NCBI GenBank assembly: GCA_027488845.1
Contig: JAIYBC010000061.1
Span: 1-48,100 of the forward strand
Reading direction: 5' to 3'
DNA from: Verrucomicrobiales bacterium
GTDB lineage: Bacteria > Verrucomicrobiota > Verrucomicrobiia > Limisphaerales > UBA9464
DNA length: 48,100 nt
Numbering within the stretch: position 1 is the stretch's first letter; each line of letters begins with the position of its first letter. Made by a program: the position numbers and the translations under genes. This document shows positions 16,653-25,949 of this stretch, piece after piece. Below the pieces are notes generated by a model. It saw only the letters and a program-made list of their open reading frames with translations. It was not told the DNA's origin and did not search any database.

Positions 16653-18095
16653 ATGAGCGACCCTCTCGATACGCATCAGAAAGCCCTCCAGATCAACCTC
16701 GACCCGACCAAGTACGGCGTCTTCGCCGAGATCGGGGCCGGGCAGGAGGTGGCCCGGTGGTTCTTCCGGGTCGGCGGTGCCAGCGGCACCATCGCCAAGA
16801 CCATCTCGGCCTACGACATGACGGTCAGCGACGCCATCTACGGCCAGAGCGACCGGTACGTGAGCCGCAAGCGCCTCGGCGCGATGCTCGACCACGAGTA
16901 TCCGCTGCTGGTGGAGCGCCTGAAGGAGAAGCGCGGCAACACCACGAAGTTCTTCGCGTTCGCCACGACGCTGGCGGCCCGGAGCTTCCAGCGGAAGGAG
17001 GAGACGCACGGCTGGATGGGCATCCGCTTCCAGACCGAGCCCGGTGGCGAACCGAGCGACATCCTGATCCACGTCGTGATGTGGGACCGGGACAACCTGC
17101 AGCAGGCCGAGGCGATCGGCGTGCTCGGGGTGAACCTGATCCACGCGGCGATGTACCTGCACTGGCAGCCGGACGCGATCCTCAACGCCCTGCTCGACAA
17201 CCTGTCGATCGAGCGGATCGAGGTCGACATGATCGAGTTCCGCGGACCGGAGTTCACCCAGGTGGACAACCGCCTGGTCGCACTGCAGCTGGTGGAGAAG
17301 GGCCTGACCAACGCGGCGATGTTCCTCCCCGACGGACGCATCGTCCAACCGGCCGACTCGCTGTACAAGAAGTCGATCCTGGTGGAGCGCGGCTCGTTCC
17401 GTCCGATCACCAAGGTCACCGTGGACATGCTGCGCTACGCCCAGGCCCAGTTCATCCAGGAGCCGAACGTCGATTCCAAGAACCTGGTGGTGCTGATGGA
17501 GATGACCCTCAAGAACCTGAGTGCGGAGGGGAAGATCGACCACCAGGACTTCCTGGACCGCGTGGACATGCTGGCGACGCTGGGCAACCCGGTGCTGATC
17601 TCCAACTACGGCGAGTTCCACCGTCTGGCGGCGTACCTGCATCGGTTCACCAAGTGCCCGATCGGATTCGTGATGGGCATCCCGACGCTGCGCGAGCTCT
17701 TCGAGGAGAAGTACTACAGCGAGCTTTCGGGCGGCATCCTCGAGAGCTTCGGACGCATGTTCAAAAACGACCTGAAGCTCTACGTCTATCCGTTCAAGGA
17801 ACCCGAGAGCTCCGCGGTCATCACCGCCGGCAACCTCCGCGTCGCACCGCACCTGCGGCACCTGTACCTCTACCTGATGGAGAACTTCTACATCCAGGGG
17901 CTGCGGGACGTGAACGAGGCGAACATGAGCATCCTGAGCCGGAACGTGCTGCGCATGCTGCAGGCGAACGAGGCTGGCTGGGAGCAGATGGTCCCCGAAC
18001 GGGTGGGCGCGCTGATCAAGGAGCGCCGTCTCCTCGGCTTTGGCGGTTCCAAATCCCCGCCGGAGGCCGCAACCAAGGGTGCCGACGAGGGCTGA
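16653..18095 (+). CDS. Conserved protein of unknown function, 480 residues
   Basis: A soluble-looking, strongly conserved-type protein without signal peptide or membrane helix. I recognise its opening (DPTKYGVFAEIGAGQEVARWFF, SAYDMTVSDAIYG, YVSRKRL) as a family seen in several phyla that carries unreliable database names (TonB receptor or nicotinate-nucleotide adenylyltransferase). Neither name is supported by motifs here, as no HxGH nucleotidyltransferase signature is seen. Notable segments are RGNTTKFFAFATT, HGWMGIRFQ, FRPITKVTVDMLRYAQAQF, LGNPVLISNYGEFHRL and PFKEPESSAVITAGNL. It stands alone, divergent from the GT2 gene and 70 bases before the haem-binding dehydrogenase. ATG at 16653 is the start at which the conserved family begins. 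Confidence 0.82.
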   Translation: MSDPLDTHQKALQINLDPTKYGVFAEIGAGQEVARWFFRVGGASGTIAKTISAYDMTVSDAIYGQSDRYVSRKRLGAMLDHEYPLLVERLKEKRGNTTKFFAFATTLAARSFQRKEETHGWMGIRFQTEPGGEPSDILIHVVMWDRDNLQQAEAIGVLGVNLIHAAMYLHWQPDAILNALLDNLSIERIEVDMIEFRGPEFTQVDNRLVALQLVEKGLTNAAMFLPDGRIVQPADSLYKKSILVERGSFRPITKVTVDMLRYAQAQFIQEPNVDSKNLVVLMEMTLKNLSAEGKIDHQDFLDRVDMLATLGNPVLISNYGEFHRLAAYLHRFTKCPIGFVMGIPTLRELFEEKYYSELSGGILESFGRMFKNDLKLYVYPFKEPESSAVITAGNLRVAPHLRHLYLYLMENFYIQGLRDVNEANMSILSRNVLRMLQANEAGWEQMVPERVGALIKERRLLGFGGSKSPPEAATKGADEG

Positions 18096-18165
18096 AGGGC
18101 CCGGGCCGGCGCGTCCGACACCCACGACCTTGCGTCGCGTCGTGTCGCGATGGGAGGCTGTGGGC

Positions 18166-21156
18166 ATGTCCCCGTTCCGATGCGCGACGGCTTCCGGATT
18201 GCTGGTGTCGGCCCTCTCCGCGGCGACGCCCGTCGCGGACGCTGGACCCGGATCCCCCTCCGAATCGGCCCGGTCCTTCCAGGTCGCGGAGGGGCTGGTG
18301 TTCGAACAGGTGCTCGCGGAACCCCAGGTCGCCCAACCGGTCTCGCTGACCTTCGACCGGCGCGGCCGGCTTTGGGTGGTGGAGTACCGGCAGTATCCGA
18401 ATCCGGCCGGCTTGCGGATGGTGAGCCACGACCAGTTCTGGAGGGCCGTGTACGACAAGGTCCCGGAACCGCCGCCGAAGGGACCGCGCGGCGCCGACCG
18501 GATCTCGATCCACGAGGACACCGACGGCGACGGCGCCTTCGACCGTCACCGGGTCTTCGTGGACGGACTCAACATCGCCACCAGCGTGGCGTTCGGGGCC
18601 GGCGGCGTGTACGTCCTGAATCCGCCGTACCTGCTCCACTATCCGGATCCGGACGTTGACGACACGCCCGACGGACCGCCGACGGTGCTGCTCTCCGGCT
18701 TCGGACTCGAGGACACCCACAGCGTCGCCAACTCCCTGCGCTGGGGACCGGACGGCTGGCTGTACGGCTGCCAGGGATCGACCGTCACGGCGCACGTGCG
18801 CGTGCATGGGGCGGACGGACGGCCGATGGCCGGCGAGCCGGCCTATTCCCAGGGCCAGGGCATCTGGAGATACCATCCGGGCCGCCGGGTGTACGAGGTG
18901 TTCAGCGAAGGCGGCGGGAACGCCTTCGGCCTGGAGATCGACGTCGAGGGCCGCGTCTTCAGCGGGCACAACGGCGGCAACACGCGCGGCTTCCACTACC
19001 AGCAGGGCGCCTACCTGCAGAAGGGCTTCGACAAGCACGGCCCGCTCTCGAATCCGCACGCCTTCGGCTACTTCCCGCCGATGGCGCACCCGGACGTGGA
19101 CCGTTTCACCCACACCTTCGTGATCGCCGACGGCGCCTCGCTCGGTGCGGCGTTCGCCGGACGGTTGTTCGGCGTGGAACCGCTCCAGGGCCGCGTGGTG
19201 ATGAGCGCGATGGAGTCCGTCGGGTCGACCTTCAAGACGCGGGACATCGGATACGCGGTGACCGGCGGCGATCCGTGGTTCCGGCCGGTGGACATCGAGC
19301 TGGGACCCGACGGCGCGCTGTATGTGGCCGACTGGTATGACGCGAACGTCAACCACTACCGCAACCACGAGGGGAAGATCGACGCCACGAACGGCCGCGT
19401 GTACCGGCTGCGCGCCGCGGGGGCCGGCGGTGTCCCGACACGGATCCCGAGCGCGGACGACCCCGGCTTCTGGCGCGGGGCCTTGTCGGGGACGAACCGT
19501 TGGCTCTCCCGGCAGGCGCTGCGTGAGATCGCCGAAGGCCGGCTGCGGTTCCGCGGCGAGGCGGCGGAAGCCGTCGACCGGAAGGCCGGTCCGGTGGCCG
19601 CGTTGAACGCGCTCTGGGCCACGGAACTCGCGGGCCGGCTGGATGCCGGCGAGGTGATGTCCGCCTTCCGCAGTCCCTTTCCCGCGGTGCGGCTGTGGGC
19701 GGTGCGATTGCTGGTGGACCGTGCCGGTGGGCCGGATGCGGCTTCGTTCCGGAGGATCGTCGAGATGGCCGGAACGGAGACCGATCCGGGAGTCCGCGCC
19801 CAACTCGCCAGCAGCGCCCGTCGCCTGCCGCCGAAGCCCAGCCTGGAGCTGTTGAAGGCGCTGCTCGGCCATGGGCCCGACGCCGAGGACGCCCGCCAGC
19901 CGCTGCTGGTCTGGTGGGCCTTGGAGACGCGCTGCGGCGATGCGCCGACAGCCGTCCTGGAACTGGCTTCGGACGCCGCGTTCTGGCGGTCGGAACTGGT
20001 GCGGCGACATCTGCTCGGGCGCCTGATGCGGCGGTTCGCCGACACCGGGCGTGGGGAGGATCTCCGAGTGGCGGAACAGCTCTTCGGAAACGCGCCCGAC
20101 GACGTGTGCCGCAAGGCCCTGGCCCAGGGATTTGAGGAGGCCTTCCAGGGAAGGACCTTGGCCGGGGTTCCGGACGGACTGCTGGAAGCGGTCTCCCGCG
20201 CAGGCGGGGCTTCACCGGTGTTCGAGCTGCGGAGGGCGAGCCCCGGCGCGGTCGAACGGGCGATGGCCTTCGTGACCGATGCGAAAGCGCCGTCGGCGCG
20301 TCGTGTCCAGGTGCTGGCCGCGCTTGGGGAAGCCCGACGGGAAGGCGTCGCCGCGGCGCTGCTGGAACTCGTCCGCGCCGACGCCTCGACGGAGGTCCGG
20401 CGCGCGGCCCTCGGGGCGTTGCCGGCGCAGGACGGCGCGGAGATCGCCGACGGACTGGTCGCCATGCTCGGGGCCCTTCCGGCGGAACTGAAGGACTCCG
20501 CGTTGGGCGTCCTTGCGAGCCGACCGGCCTGGTCCGCGCGACTGGCGGAAGCCGTGGAGTCGGGCCGCCTTGGACGGGAAGTCGTCGGCGTGGACGCCCT
20601 GCGGCGACTCAAGGCGACCGGTGGTGCGGCGGCCCGTCTCGCGGAGCGGCTCGCGGGTGGGACCGGTTCCGGCGATGTGATTTCCCGTGAGTCGGAGATC
20701 TCCCGCATCGTCGAGGTGGTCGCGAAGGAAGGCGGTTCACCGTATCCGGGCAAGACCCTGTTCCTCCAGCGGTGCGCCGGATGCCACCGGCTCTTCGGGA
20801 AAGGCGGACAAGTCGGCCCGGACCTGACGGCGCAGCCGCGCAACGACCTCGCCAGCCTCGTGCTGAACATCGTCCATCCGTCGGCCGAAGTCCGCGAAGG
20901 CTACGAGGCGCAGCGGGTGGAAACCGCGGACGGCCGCTCCTTCGGCGGCTTCCTTGCCGACCAGGACGCGCAGACGGTCACCCTCCGGACGACCGACGGC
21001 CGGACCGTGGTGCTGGCCCGGAAGGAGATCGAGACGATGGAGCGCGTCTCCGGCTCGTTGATGCCGGAAGGCCTGCTCGAGGGACTCACCGACACGCAGC
21101 TCCGCGACCTCTTCGCCTACCTCCGCAGCACGCAGCCGTTGAATGATGGGAGGTAG
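18166..21156 (+). CDS. Secreted dehydrogenase-type protein with HEAT repeats and C-terminal c-type haem domain
   Basis: A 996-residue exported protein of a family expanded in Planctomycetes and Verrucomicrobia (PVC-type 'membrane-bound dehydrogenase'/haem-binding). It has a signal peptide (first about 26 residues, ending VADA) and a six-bladed propeller-like N-terminal half (DRRGRLWVVEYRQYP, SLRWGPDGWLYG, GNAFGLEIDVEGRVFSGHNGG, ELGPDGALYVADWYD). An alpha-helical HEAT-like middle follows, then a C-terminal cytochrome domain with CAGCH (C870, C873, H874) and the block GGQVGPDLTAQPR...HPSAEVREGYEAQ. The likely role is periplasmic oxidation of a sugar or alcohol with electron transfer through the haem; the substrate is unknown. 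GGGAGG lies 9 bases before ATG 18166. Confidence 0.88.
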   Translation: MSPFRCATASGLLVSALSAATPVADAGPGSPSESARSFQVAEGLVFEQVLAEPQVAQPVSLTFDRRGRLWVVEYRQYPNPAGLRMVSHDQFWRAVYDKVPEPPPKGPRGADRISIHEDTDGDGAFDRHRVFVDGLNIATSVAFGAGGVYVLNPPYLLHYPDPDVDDTPDGPPTVLLSGFGLEDTHSVANSLRWGPDGWLYGCQGSTVTAHVRVHGADGRPMAGEPAYSQGQGIWRYHPGRRVYEVFSEGGGNAFGLEIDVEGRVFSGHNGGNTRGFHYQQGAYLQKGFDKHGPLSNPHAFGYFPPMAHPDVDRFTHTFVIADGASLGAAFAGRLFGVEPLQGRVVMSAMESVGSTFKTRDIGYAVTGGDPWFRPVDIELGPDGALYVADWYDANVNHYRNHEGKIDATNGRVYRLRAAGAGGVPTRIPSADDPGFWRGALSGTNRWLSRQALREIAEGRLRFRGEAAEAVDRKAGPVAALNALWATELAGRLDAGEVMSAFRSPFPAVRLWAVRLLVDRAGGPDAASFRRIVEMAGTETDPGVRAQLASSARRLPPKPSLELLKALLGHGPDAEDARQPLLVWWALETRCGDAPTAVLELASDAAFWRSELVRRHLLGRLMRRFADTGRGEDLRVAEQLFGNAPDDVCRKALAQGFEEAFQGRTLAGVPDGLLEAVSRAGGASPVFELRRASPGAVERAMAFVTDAKAPSARRVQVLAALGEARREGVAAALLELVRADASTEVRRAALGALPAQDGAEIADGLVAMLGALPAELKDSALGVLASRPAWSARLAEAVESGRLGREVVGVDALRRLKATGGAAARLAERLAGGTGSGDVISRESEISRIVEVVAKEGGSPYPGKTLFLQRCAGCHRLFGKGGQVGPDLTAQPRNDLASLVLNIVHPSAEVREGYEAQRVETADGRSFGGFLADQDAQTVTLRTTDGRTVVLARKEIETMERVSGSLMPEGLLEGLTDTQLRDLFAYLRSTQPLNDGR

Positions 21157-21172
21157 GTGGGGGATGGGATGA

Positions 21173-21305
21173 GGGGTTGAAAGGTTGAAGCGTTGAAAGG
21201 TTGAAGCGACGCATGACGCCCGCCTCCCGCCCTTTAACCCTTTAACCCTTTAACCCTTTAACCCTTTAACCCTTTAACCCTTTAACCCTTCAACGCTTCA
21301 ACCCC
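21173..21305. repeat. 8-mer arrays with an inverted arm (GGTTGA and TTTAACCC words)
   Basis: Four 8-mers of the type NNGGTTGA (21173-21204) are followed by seven exact copies of TTTAACCC (21233-21288) and then TTCAACGCTTCAACCCC (21289-21305). That last segment is the inverted complement of the first words, so the region can fold on itself. It lies between convergent genes, and no gene is present. Confidence 0.9.
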
Positions 21306-21314
21306 TTCCCACCC

Positions 21315-24300
21315 TCACTTCGCCTTGTTGGGATAGGGAGGCGGGTTCGGGATCTTCACGGGCTGGGCTTCGAGGGCCTTGCGGATCTCGGCCACGGCGC
21401 GGTCGAGTTGGTCGTCTTCGCCGCGGAACTCGCGGGTCGGGTCGTTGTCCACCTCGATGTCCGGCGTCACTCCGGTGCCTTCCATGATCCACTCCTTCGC
21501 CTCGAGGTCGAAGCGGCTGAACTCGGGACGGTTCAGCGTGCTGCCGTCGATGAGCGGCAGGCTGCCGCGGATGCCGACGACGCCGCCCCAGGAGCGCTGG
21601 CCGATGATGGGGCCGAGGCGGTGCTTCCGGAACCGGTAGCCGACGATGTCGCCGTCGCTGGCGCTGTGCTGGTCGATGAGCAGGGCCTTGGGGCCGAGCA
21701 CCTGGCCGCCCGGGTCGACGTTGACGGAGCCGTTGCGGGCGATGGTCCACATGGCGGGCTCGCGGCGCAGGCGTTCGATGATCATCGGCGAGACGTTGCC
21801 GCCGCCGTTGCCACGGCAGTCGACGACGAGTCCATCCCTGCCGAGTTGGGCGTAGTAGAACTTGGTGAACTCGTTGAGACCCGGGACGCCCATGTCGGGC
21901 ACGTGCACATAGCCGATGCGGCCGCCGGAGGCCTTGGAGACCTTCTCGATGTTGCCCAGCACCCAAGCGAGGTAATGGAGCGGCTGTTCGTTGCCGGTGG
22001 GAACCACGGTCTCCTCATGGGCGCCGTCCTCCTTGGGCTCCGAGTTCAGGCGGAGACGGACCTGCTTGCCGGCGGTGCCGATGAGGGCCGCGTAGAGGTC
22101 GACCATGTCCCGTGTGGTCCGACCGTCGACGCCCACGATGAAGTCGCCGGCCTTGGCCCGGACGCCGATCTCGGTGAGCGGGCTGCGGTAGGCCGGATCC
22201 CAGTTGTGGCCCGGGAGGATCCGTTCGATGCGGTAGTAGCCCGAGGCGTCGCGGCGGATCACCGCACCCAGCAGCCCCTGCGGGACCCGCGCGGGCTGCG
22301 GACGGTCGCCGCCGCCGACGTAGGCGTGGCCGATGTTCAGCTCGCCGATGAGCTCGCCGATCACGTAGGTCAGGTCCGCCCGGTGCCGGACATGCCGGAG
22401 CAGCGGCTCATAGCGTTGGCGCATCGCCTTCCAGTCCACGCCATGCAGGTTCGGGTCGAAGAGGAAGTCGCGCATCTGGCGCCAGCATTCGGCGTAGACC
22501 TGGTTCCATTCCGCGGCGGGGTCCACGGTCACCTTGAGATCGGCGAGCGACAGCTTCCGGTCCGCGGTGTCCAGCTTTCCGGTCGGAAGGTCCACGATCG
22601 CGAAGTCTGAGCCGGACTTCACCAGCATCTTCTTGGCGTCCGCGGAGACACGGAATCCGGCCACCTCGCCGACCTCGGTCTCCTTGTCCTTCTCGAGGTC
22701 GTAGAAGTGGAGCTTCCCCTTGCGCAGGAAGTAGAGGCGGTCGCCGACCGAGGTCAGGGCGCCGTAGGAGGAGGCGGGCGGCGGCAGCACGGCGATGCGC
22801 GAGGCGATGCCTTCGGCGTCCACCTTCACGACGACCTTCTCGGTCTTGTTGGTCCCGGAGGTCTTCCCGGTGGGCGTCGCGTTCGACGCGGCGGTGGTGG
22901 CGGCTGCCGAGGAGGACTTGTCGTCGGCCTTCACCTCGGGCGGCGAACCGGCCGGTGCGGCATCGTCGCGGACCTTCACCTCGTCGGACTTCGGGGCCAA
23001 CGGCGACTTCGTCTCCTGGGCGAGCGTCACGAGGTGGATGCGCTCCATGTCGTTGTAGACGTGGTTCCACTCGGTCTGGCCGTAGGTCGGGCTGAAGGAC
23101 CTTTCCGAGGTGAAGAACAGGTACTTGCCGTCGGCGCTGAACTCGGGCGAGCCGACCGGGAACCAGCCGTCGGTGACCTGGACGACGTTGGTGGTGCCGA
23201 GCTGGCGGAGGTAGATGTTCGGGAATCGGCGGACCTCGGGCTTCGTGTAGGCGATCCACCGGCTGTCGGGCGACCAGGTGAAGTCGCGGATCTCGAACGC
23301 CTCGGCCTCGGCGACCGGAGAGACGGTCTTGGAGGCGACGTCGACGGCCTGGAGGCGGTTGCGGCGGTCGGTCCAGGCGATGGACTTCGAGTCGGGCGAC
23401 CAGGCGATCTCGTACTTGTAGGTGTCGGCGCCGGAGGTGAGCTGGACCGGCGTGCCTGAGCCGTCCTGGGGGCGGATCCAGACCTCGTCCTCGCCGGTGG
23501 CGTCGGAGACGTAGGCGATCCAGCGGCCGTCGGGCGACCAGGTCGCGTTGCGTTCATGGACGCCGGCGGTGCGGGTGAGGTTCCGGGTCGGGCCGTTCTT
23601 CGCCGGGACCGAGAACACCTCGCCCCGCGCGCCGAGGACCACACGTGAACCGTCCGGCGCGACGTCGAAGCCGGTGACGTCCTTCGAAACGTCCTTCACG
23701 CCGCCGCGGGCGACGGCGGCGTCCTCGCGGATCTCGACCGGGATGCGCGTCGTCTTCTCGGAGTCGAAGTCGAAGCGGTGCAGGTGGCCGCCGTTTTCGA
23801 AGACGATCCCGGTGTCTCCGATCGACGGGAACTTCACGGCGAACTCGGTGAAGGTGGTGAGCTGCCGGGTCTGCTTCGTCTTGATGTCGAGGACGAACAG
23901 GTTGGCCTGTCGGTTGGCGTCGCGTTCGGAGACGAAATACACACGGTCGCCGCGCCACATCGGGAAGATGTCCTGGGCGCCGTCGGCGGTGAGGTTGGTG
24001 GTGGTGCCGGACCCGAAGTCGTGGAGCCACAGTTCGTCGGCCTGGCCGCCGCGGTAGCGCTTCCAGGTGCGGAACTCGCGGAACACGCGGTTGTAGACCA
24101 TCTGCTTGCCGTCGGGTGAGAAGCTGCACCAGCCGCCGCGCGGCACCGGTAGCGTCTCGGGGATGCCGCCGGAAAGGCGTGCGAGGGTCAGCTCGCCCTT
24201 GAACGGGTTCCACTGGGTACGCCGGGAGCGGTAGACGACCGTCTCGTCGTCGCGCCACGTCATGACGATGTTGTTCGGCCCCATGCGGTCCGAGACGTCG

Positions 24301-24641
24301 TCGCGTTCGAGGGTCGCCGTGAAGGTGAGGCGTCGGGGCGTGCCGCCCTCGGCGGGCATGACGTAGACCTCGGTGTTGCCGTCGTACTGGCCGGTGAAGG
24401 CGAGGTTCTTCCCGTCGGGCGAGAACCGGGCGAACATCTCGAACCCGTCCGGATCGGTGGTGAGCCGGCGCGCCACGCCGCCGGCAGCGGGCACGGAGTA
24501 GAGGTCGCCGGCGTGGGTGAACACCACGGTGTCCCCATGGATGGCCGGGAACCGAAGGAGCCGGGCTTCCTCGGCGTTCAGGACGGAGGCGGACAGCGTC
24601 GCGACCGCGGCGAGGGCGAGCGGGAGGATCGTCGGACTCAT
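21315..24641 (-). CDS. Tricorn-type protease (beta-propeller, PDZ, S41 peptidase)
   Basis: A 1108-residue tricorn homologue with an N-terminal export signal (LPLALAAVATLSASVLNA), so it is probably periplasmic. Two propeller regions carry repeated WSPDGRWIAY/FSPDGK blades. They are followed by a low-complexity acidic insert (PEVKADDKSSSAAATTAAS), a PDZ-like segment (GVRAKAGDFIVGVDGRTT) and a C-terminal S41-like protease. Catalytic candidates are H in LNIGHAYVGG, S-D in QHSASDGDIVGY and E in WIMEGTGVTPDIEV. Tricorn removes peptides of a few residues downstream of larger proteases. Archaeal tricorn has Ser-His where this protein has Gly-His. ATG at 24641 was chosen because it begins the signal peptide. 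Confidence 0.92.
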   Translation of the reverse strand: MSPTILPLALAAVATLSASVLNAEEARLLRFPAIHGDTVVFTHAGDLYSVPAAGGVARRLTTDPDGFEMFARFSPDGKNLAFTGQYDGNTEVYVMPAEGGTPRRLTFTATLERDDVSDRMGPNNIVMTWRDDETVVYRSRRTQWNPFKGELTLARLSGGIPETLPVPRGGWCSFSPDGKQMVYNRVFREFRTWKRYRGGQADELWLHDFGSGTTTNLTADGAQDIFPMWRGDRVYFVSERDANRQANLFVLDIKTKQTRQLTTFTEFAVKFPSIGDTGIVFENGGHLHRFDFDSEKTTRIPVEIREDAAVARGGVKDVSKDVTGFDVAPDGSRVVLGARGEVFSVPAKNGPTRNLTRTAGVHERNATWSPDGRWIAYVSDATGEDEVWIRPQDGSGTPVQLTSGADTYKYEIAWSPDSKSIAWTDRRNRLQAVDVASKTVSPVAEAEAFEIRDFTWSPDSRWIAYTKPEVRRFPNIYLRQLGTTNVVQVTDGWFPVGSPEFSADGKYLFFTSERSFSPTYGQTEWNHVYNDMERIHLVTLAQETKSPLAPKSDEVKVRDDAAPAGSPPEVKADDKSSSAAATTAASNATPTGKTSGTNKTEKVVVKVDAEGIASRIAVLPPPASSYGALTSVGDRLYFLRKGKLHFYDLEKDKETEVGEVAGFRVSADAKKMLVKSGSDFAIVDLPTGKLDTADRKLSLADLKVTVDPAAEWNQVYAECWRQMRDFLFDPNLHGVDWKAMRQRYEPLLRHVRHRADLTYVIGELIGELNIGHAYVGGGDRPQPARVPQGLLGAVIRRDASGYYRIERILPGHNWDPAYRSPLTEIGVRAKAGDFIVGVDGRTTRDMVDLYAALIGTAGKQVRLRLNSEPKEDGAHEETVVPTGNEQPLHYLAWVLGNIEKVSKASGGRIGYVHVPDMGVPGLNEFTKFYYAQLGRDGLVVDCRGNGGGNVSPMIIERLRREPAMWTIARNGSVNVDPGGQVLGPKALLIDQHSASDGDIVGYRFRKHRLGPIIGQRSWGGVVGIRGSLPLIDGSTLNRPEFSRFDLEAKEWIMEGTGVTPDIEVDNDPTREFRGEDDQLDRAVAEIRKALEAQPVKIPNPPPYPNKAK

Positions 24642-24966
24642 CGGCGACGACGCTATCGCGGGCTTCTCGCAGCGACCAGAACACTTGGTGCCGCTCGGCC
24701 GGCGAAGGTCGTGAAAAAAGTCCACAGACCGCGCTGGCGATCCGAATCGGGCATTCCCGAGGAGACTGTAAGAAGTGACTGGAGGTGTCCCTTGGAAATG
24801 GAGCCGTTTCCGGCTTCGGTCGGCCATCCGACCTTGGGCCCGTCCTCGACACCTGTGGCACCCCGGTTGCTCGCGGCGTTTCAATGCCACTTCACCCCAG
24901 GGATTGCCCCATTGTTACCCGGTTGGGGTGTCGACTTCGCGAATCCCTGTCCGCAGGCGCACAGGC
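24642..24966. other. Divergent intergenic region (tricorn / HDOD)
   Basis: This 325-base region should contain both promoters, but no box of good quality could be recognised. Visible are weak inverted repeats: GGAAA/TTTCC around 24794-24811 and CCCCA/TGGGG around 24908-24928. No credible gene is seen. Confidence 0.5.
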
Positions 24967-25869
24967 ATGAACCCGGTCGCCCCTGCTCCGTTGTCTCCCG
25001 AGGCCATCCGGCTGGCCCTCAAGTCGGTGCCCCCGTTGCCGTCGCTGAACTCCATCCACAAGACGCTCCATGAGTTGTTGGCAGCCGAGGAGAAGTCCAC
25101 GTCGCGGCTGGCGTCGGTCATCGGACGGGATCCGGGCCTGGCCTCGCGTCTCCTTCAGCGGGTGAACTCCCCGGAGTTCGGCCTGCAGCAGAAGGTGAAG
25201 TCGTTGGAGGACGCGGTGATCCACGTGGGTTCCCGCACCCTGCGCGACCTGGTGCTCATGGCCCCGGTGGTCTCGGACATGAAGTCCCTGTCCGGAAGCC
25301 AGTCCTCGTCCTGGCGTGCGCTTTGGCGTCACAGCGTCGGCACGGCGTTGCTCACCCAGGAACTGATCGCCTCGGCGGGCGGCGGCGGCTCCGACCTCGA
25401 CTACATCGCCGGGCTCATGCACGACGTGGGCTGGATCGTGAGCAAGCGGCTCTTCCCCGACCACTTCGCGGAAGTGGAGCGTCGACTGGCCGCGGGGAAG
25501 TCCTCCGTGGTCGAGCTTTTGGAGCGATCCGTACTGGGTGTTCCGCACACGATCCTGGGCGGATGGTACCTGGAACAGCAGCGGCAGGACGATCTCCTGG
25601 TGAAGGCGGCTCTGTTCCACTCGGTGCCGGAGGGCGCGGGCGTCCATGCGAGGACCGTTGCCGCCGTCCAGATCGCGGACCTCTTCATGGCGTCCATCGG
25701 CTGTGGACACCTCGGAGACCCTTTGGGGCCGGATCGGGAGGCGTGGAAGACGGTCGGTGCGTGGAAGGTCCTCTTCCCGCCGGGCAACGAGGGCAACCTG
25801 CGGTTTGCGGTCCGTCGGCTGGAGGTCGGTGCGACCCGGATGCTGATGCTGGTGGATTCGGTGTGTTGA
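24967..25869 (+). CDS. HDOD-domain signalling protein
   Basis: A 300-residue protein made almost entirely of an HDOD domain, a degenerate relative of HD phosphohydrolases used as a scaffold in bacterial signalling. Typical elements are VPPLPSLNSIHKTLHELL, the helical block IGRDPGLASRLLQRVNSPEF, SLEDAVIHVGSRTLRDLVL, LWRHSVGTALLTQELIA and the remnant HD in GLMHDVGWIV. No receiver or GGDEF output domain is attached, so its partner is unknown. ATG at 24967. It ends next to a heptamer array and a dispersed palindrome that separate it from a convergent gene. Confidence 0.88.
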   Translation: MNPVAPAPLSPEAIRLALKSVPPLPSLNSIHKTLHELLAAEEKSTSRLASVIGRDPGLASRLLQRVNSPEFGLQQKVKSLEDAVIHVGSRTLRDLVLMAPVVSDMKSLSGSQSSSWRALWRHSVGTALLTQELIASAGGGGSDLDYIAGLMHDVGWIVSKRLFPDHFAEVERRLAAGKSSVVELLERSVLGVPHTILGGWYLEQQRQDDLLVKAALFHSVPEGAGVHARTVAAVQIADLFMASIGCGHLGDPLGPDREAWKTVGAWKVLFPPGNEGNLRFAVRRLEVGATRMLMLVDSVC

Positions 25870-25873
25870 GATT

Positions 25874-25901
25874 CTGTCAGTTGTCAGTTGTCAGTTGTCA
25901 G
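25874..25901 (+). repeat. Heptamer array, word TTGTCAG (4 units)
   Basis: CTGTCAG then three TTGTCAG. The same word occurs 1.5 to 2 times at 4725-4740. Its last base is the first base of the next palindrome. Confidence 0.88.
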
Positions 25902-25943
25902 ACGCGTGACCTCGTCTCCTGCGGTGCGGGTAGGACTCTCATC
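25901..25943 (+). repeat. Dispersed palindromic element
   Basis: Left arm GACGCGTGACCTCGTCTCCT and a shortened right arm GTAGGACTCTCATC. Same family as 4978, 31507 and 31614. It lies 7 bases from the end of the convergent gene. Confidence 0.75.
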
Positions 25944-25949
25944 ATCCGC

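Noticed and set aside
21233-21288. Telomere-like end
   Set aside because: The TTTAACCC run is internal, short and between two normal genes. It fits the local short-tandem-repeat pattern.
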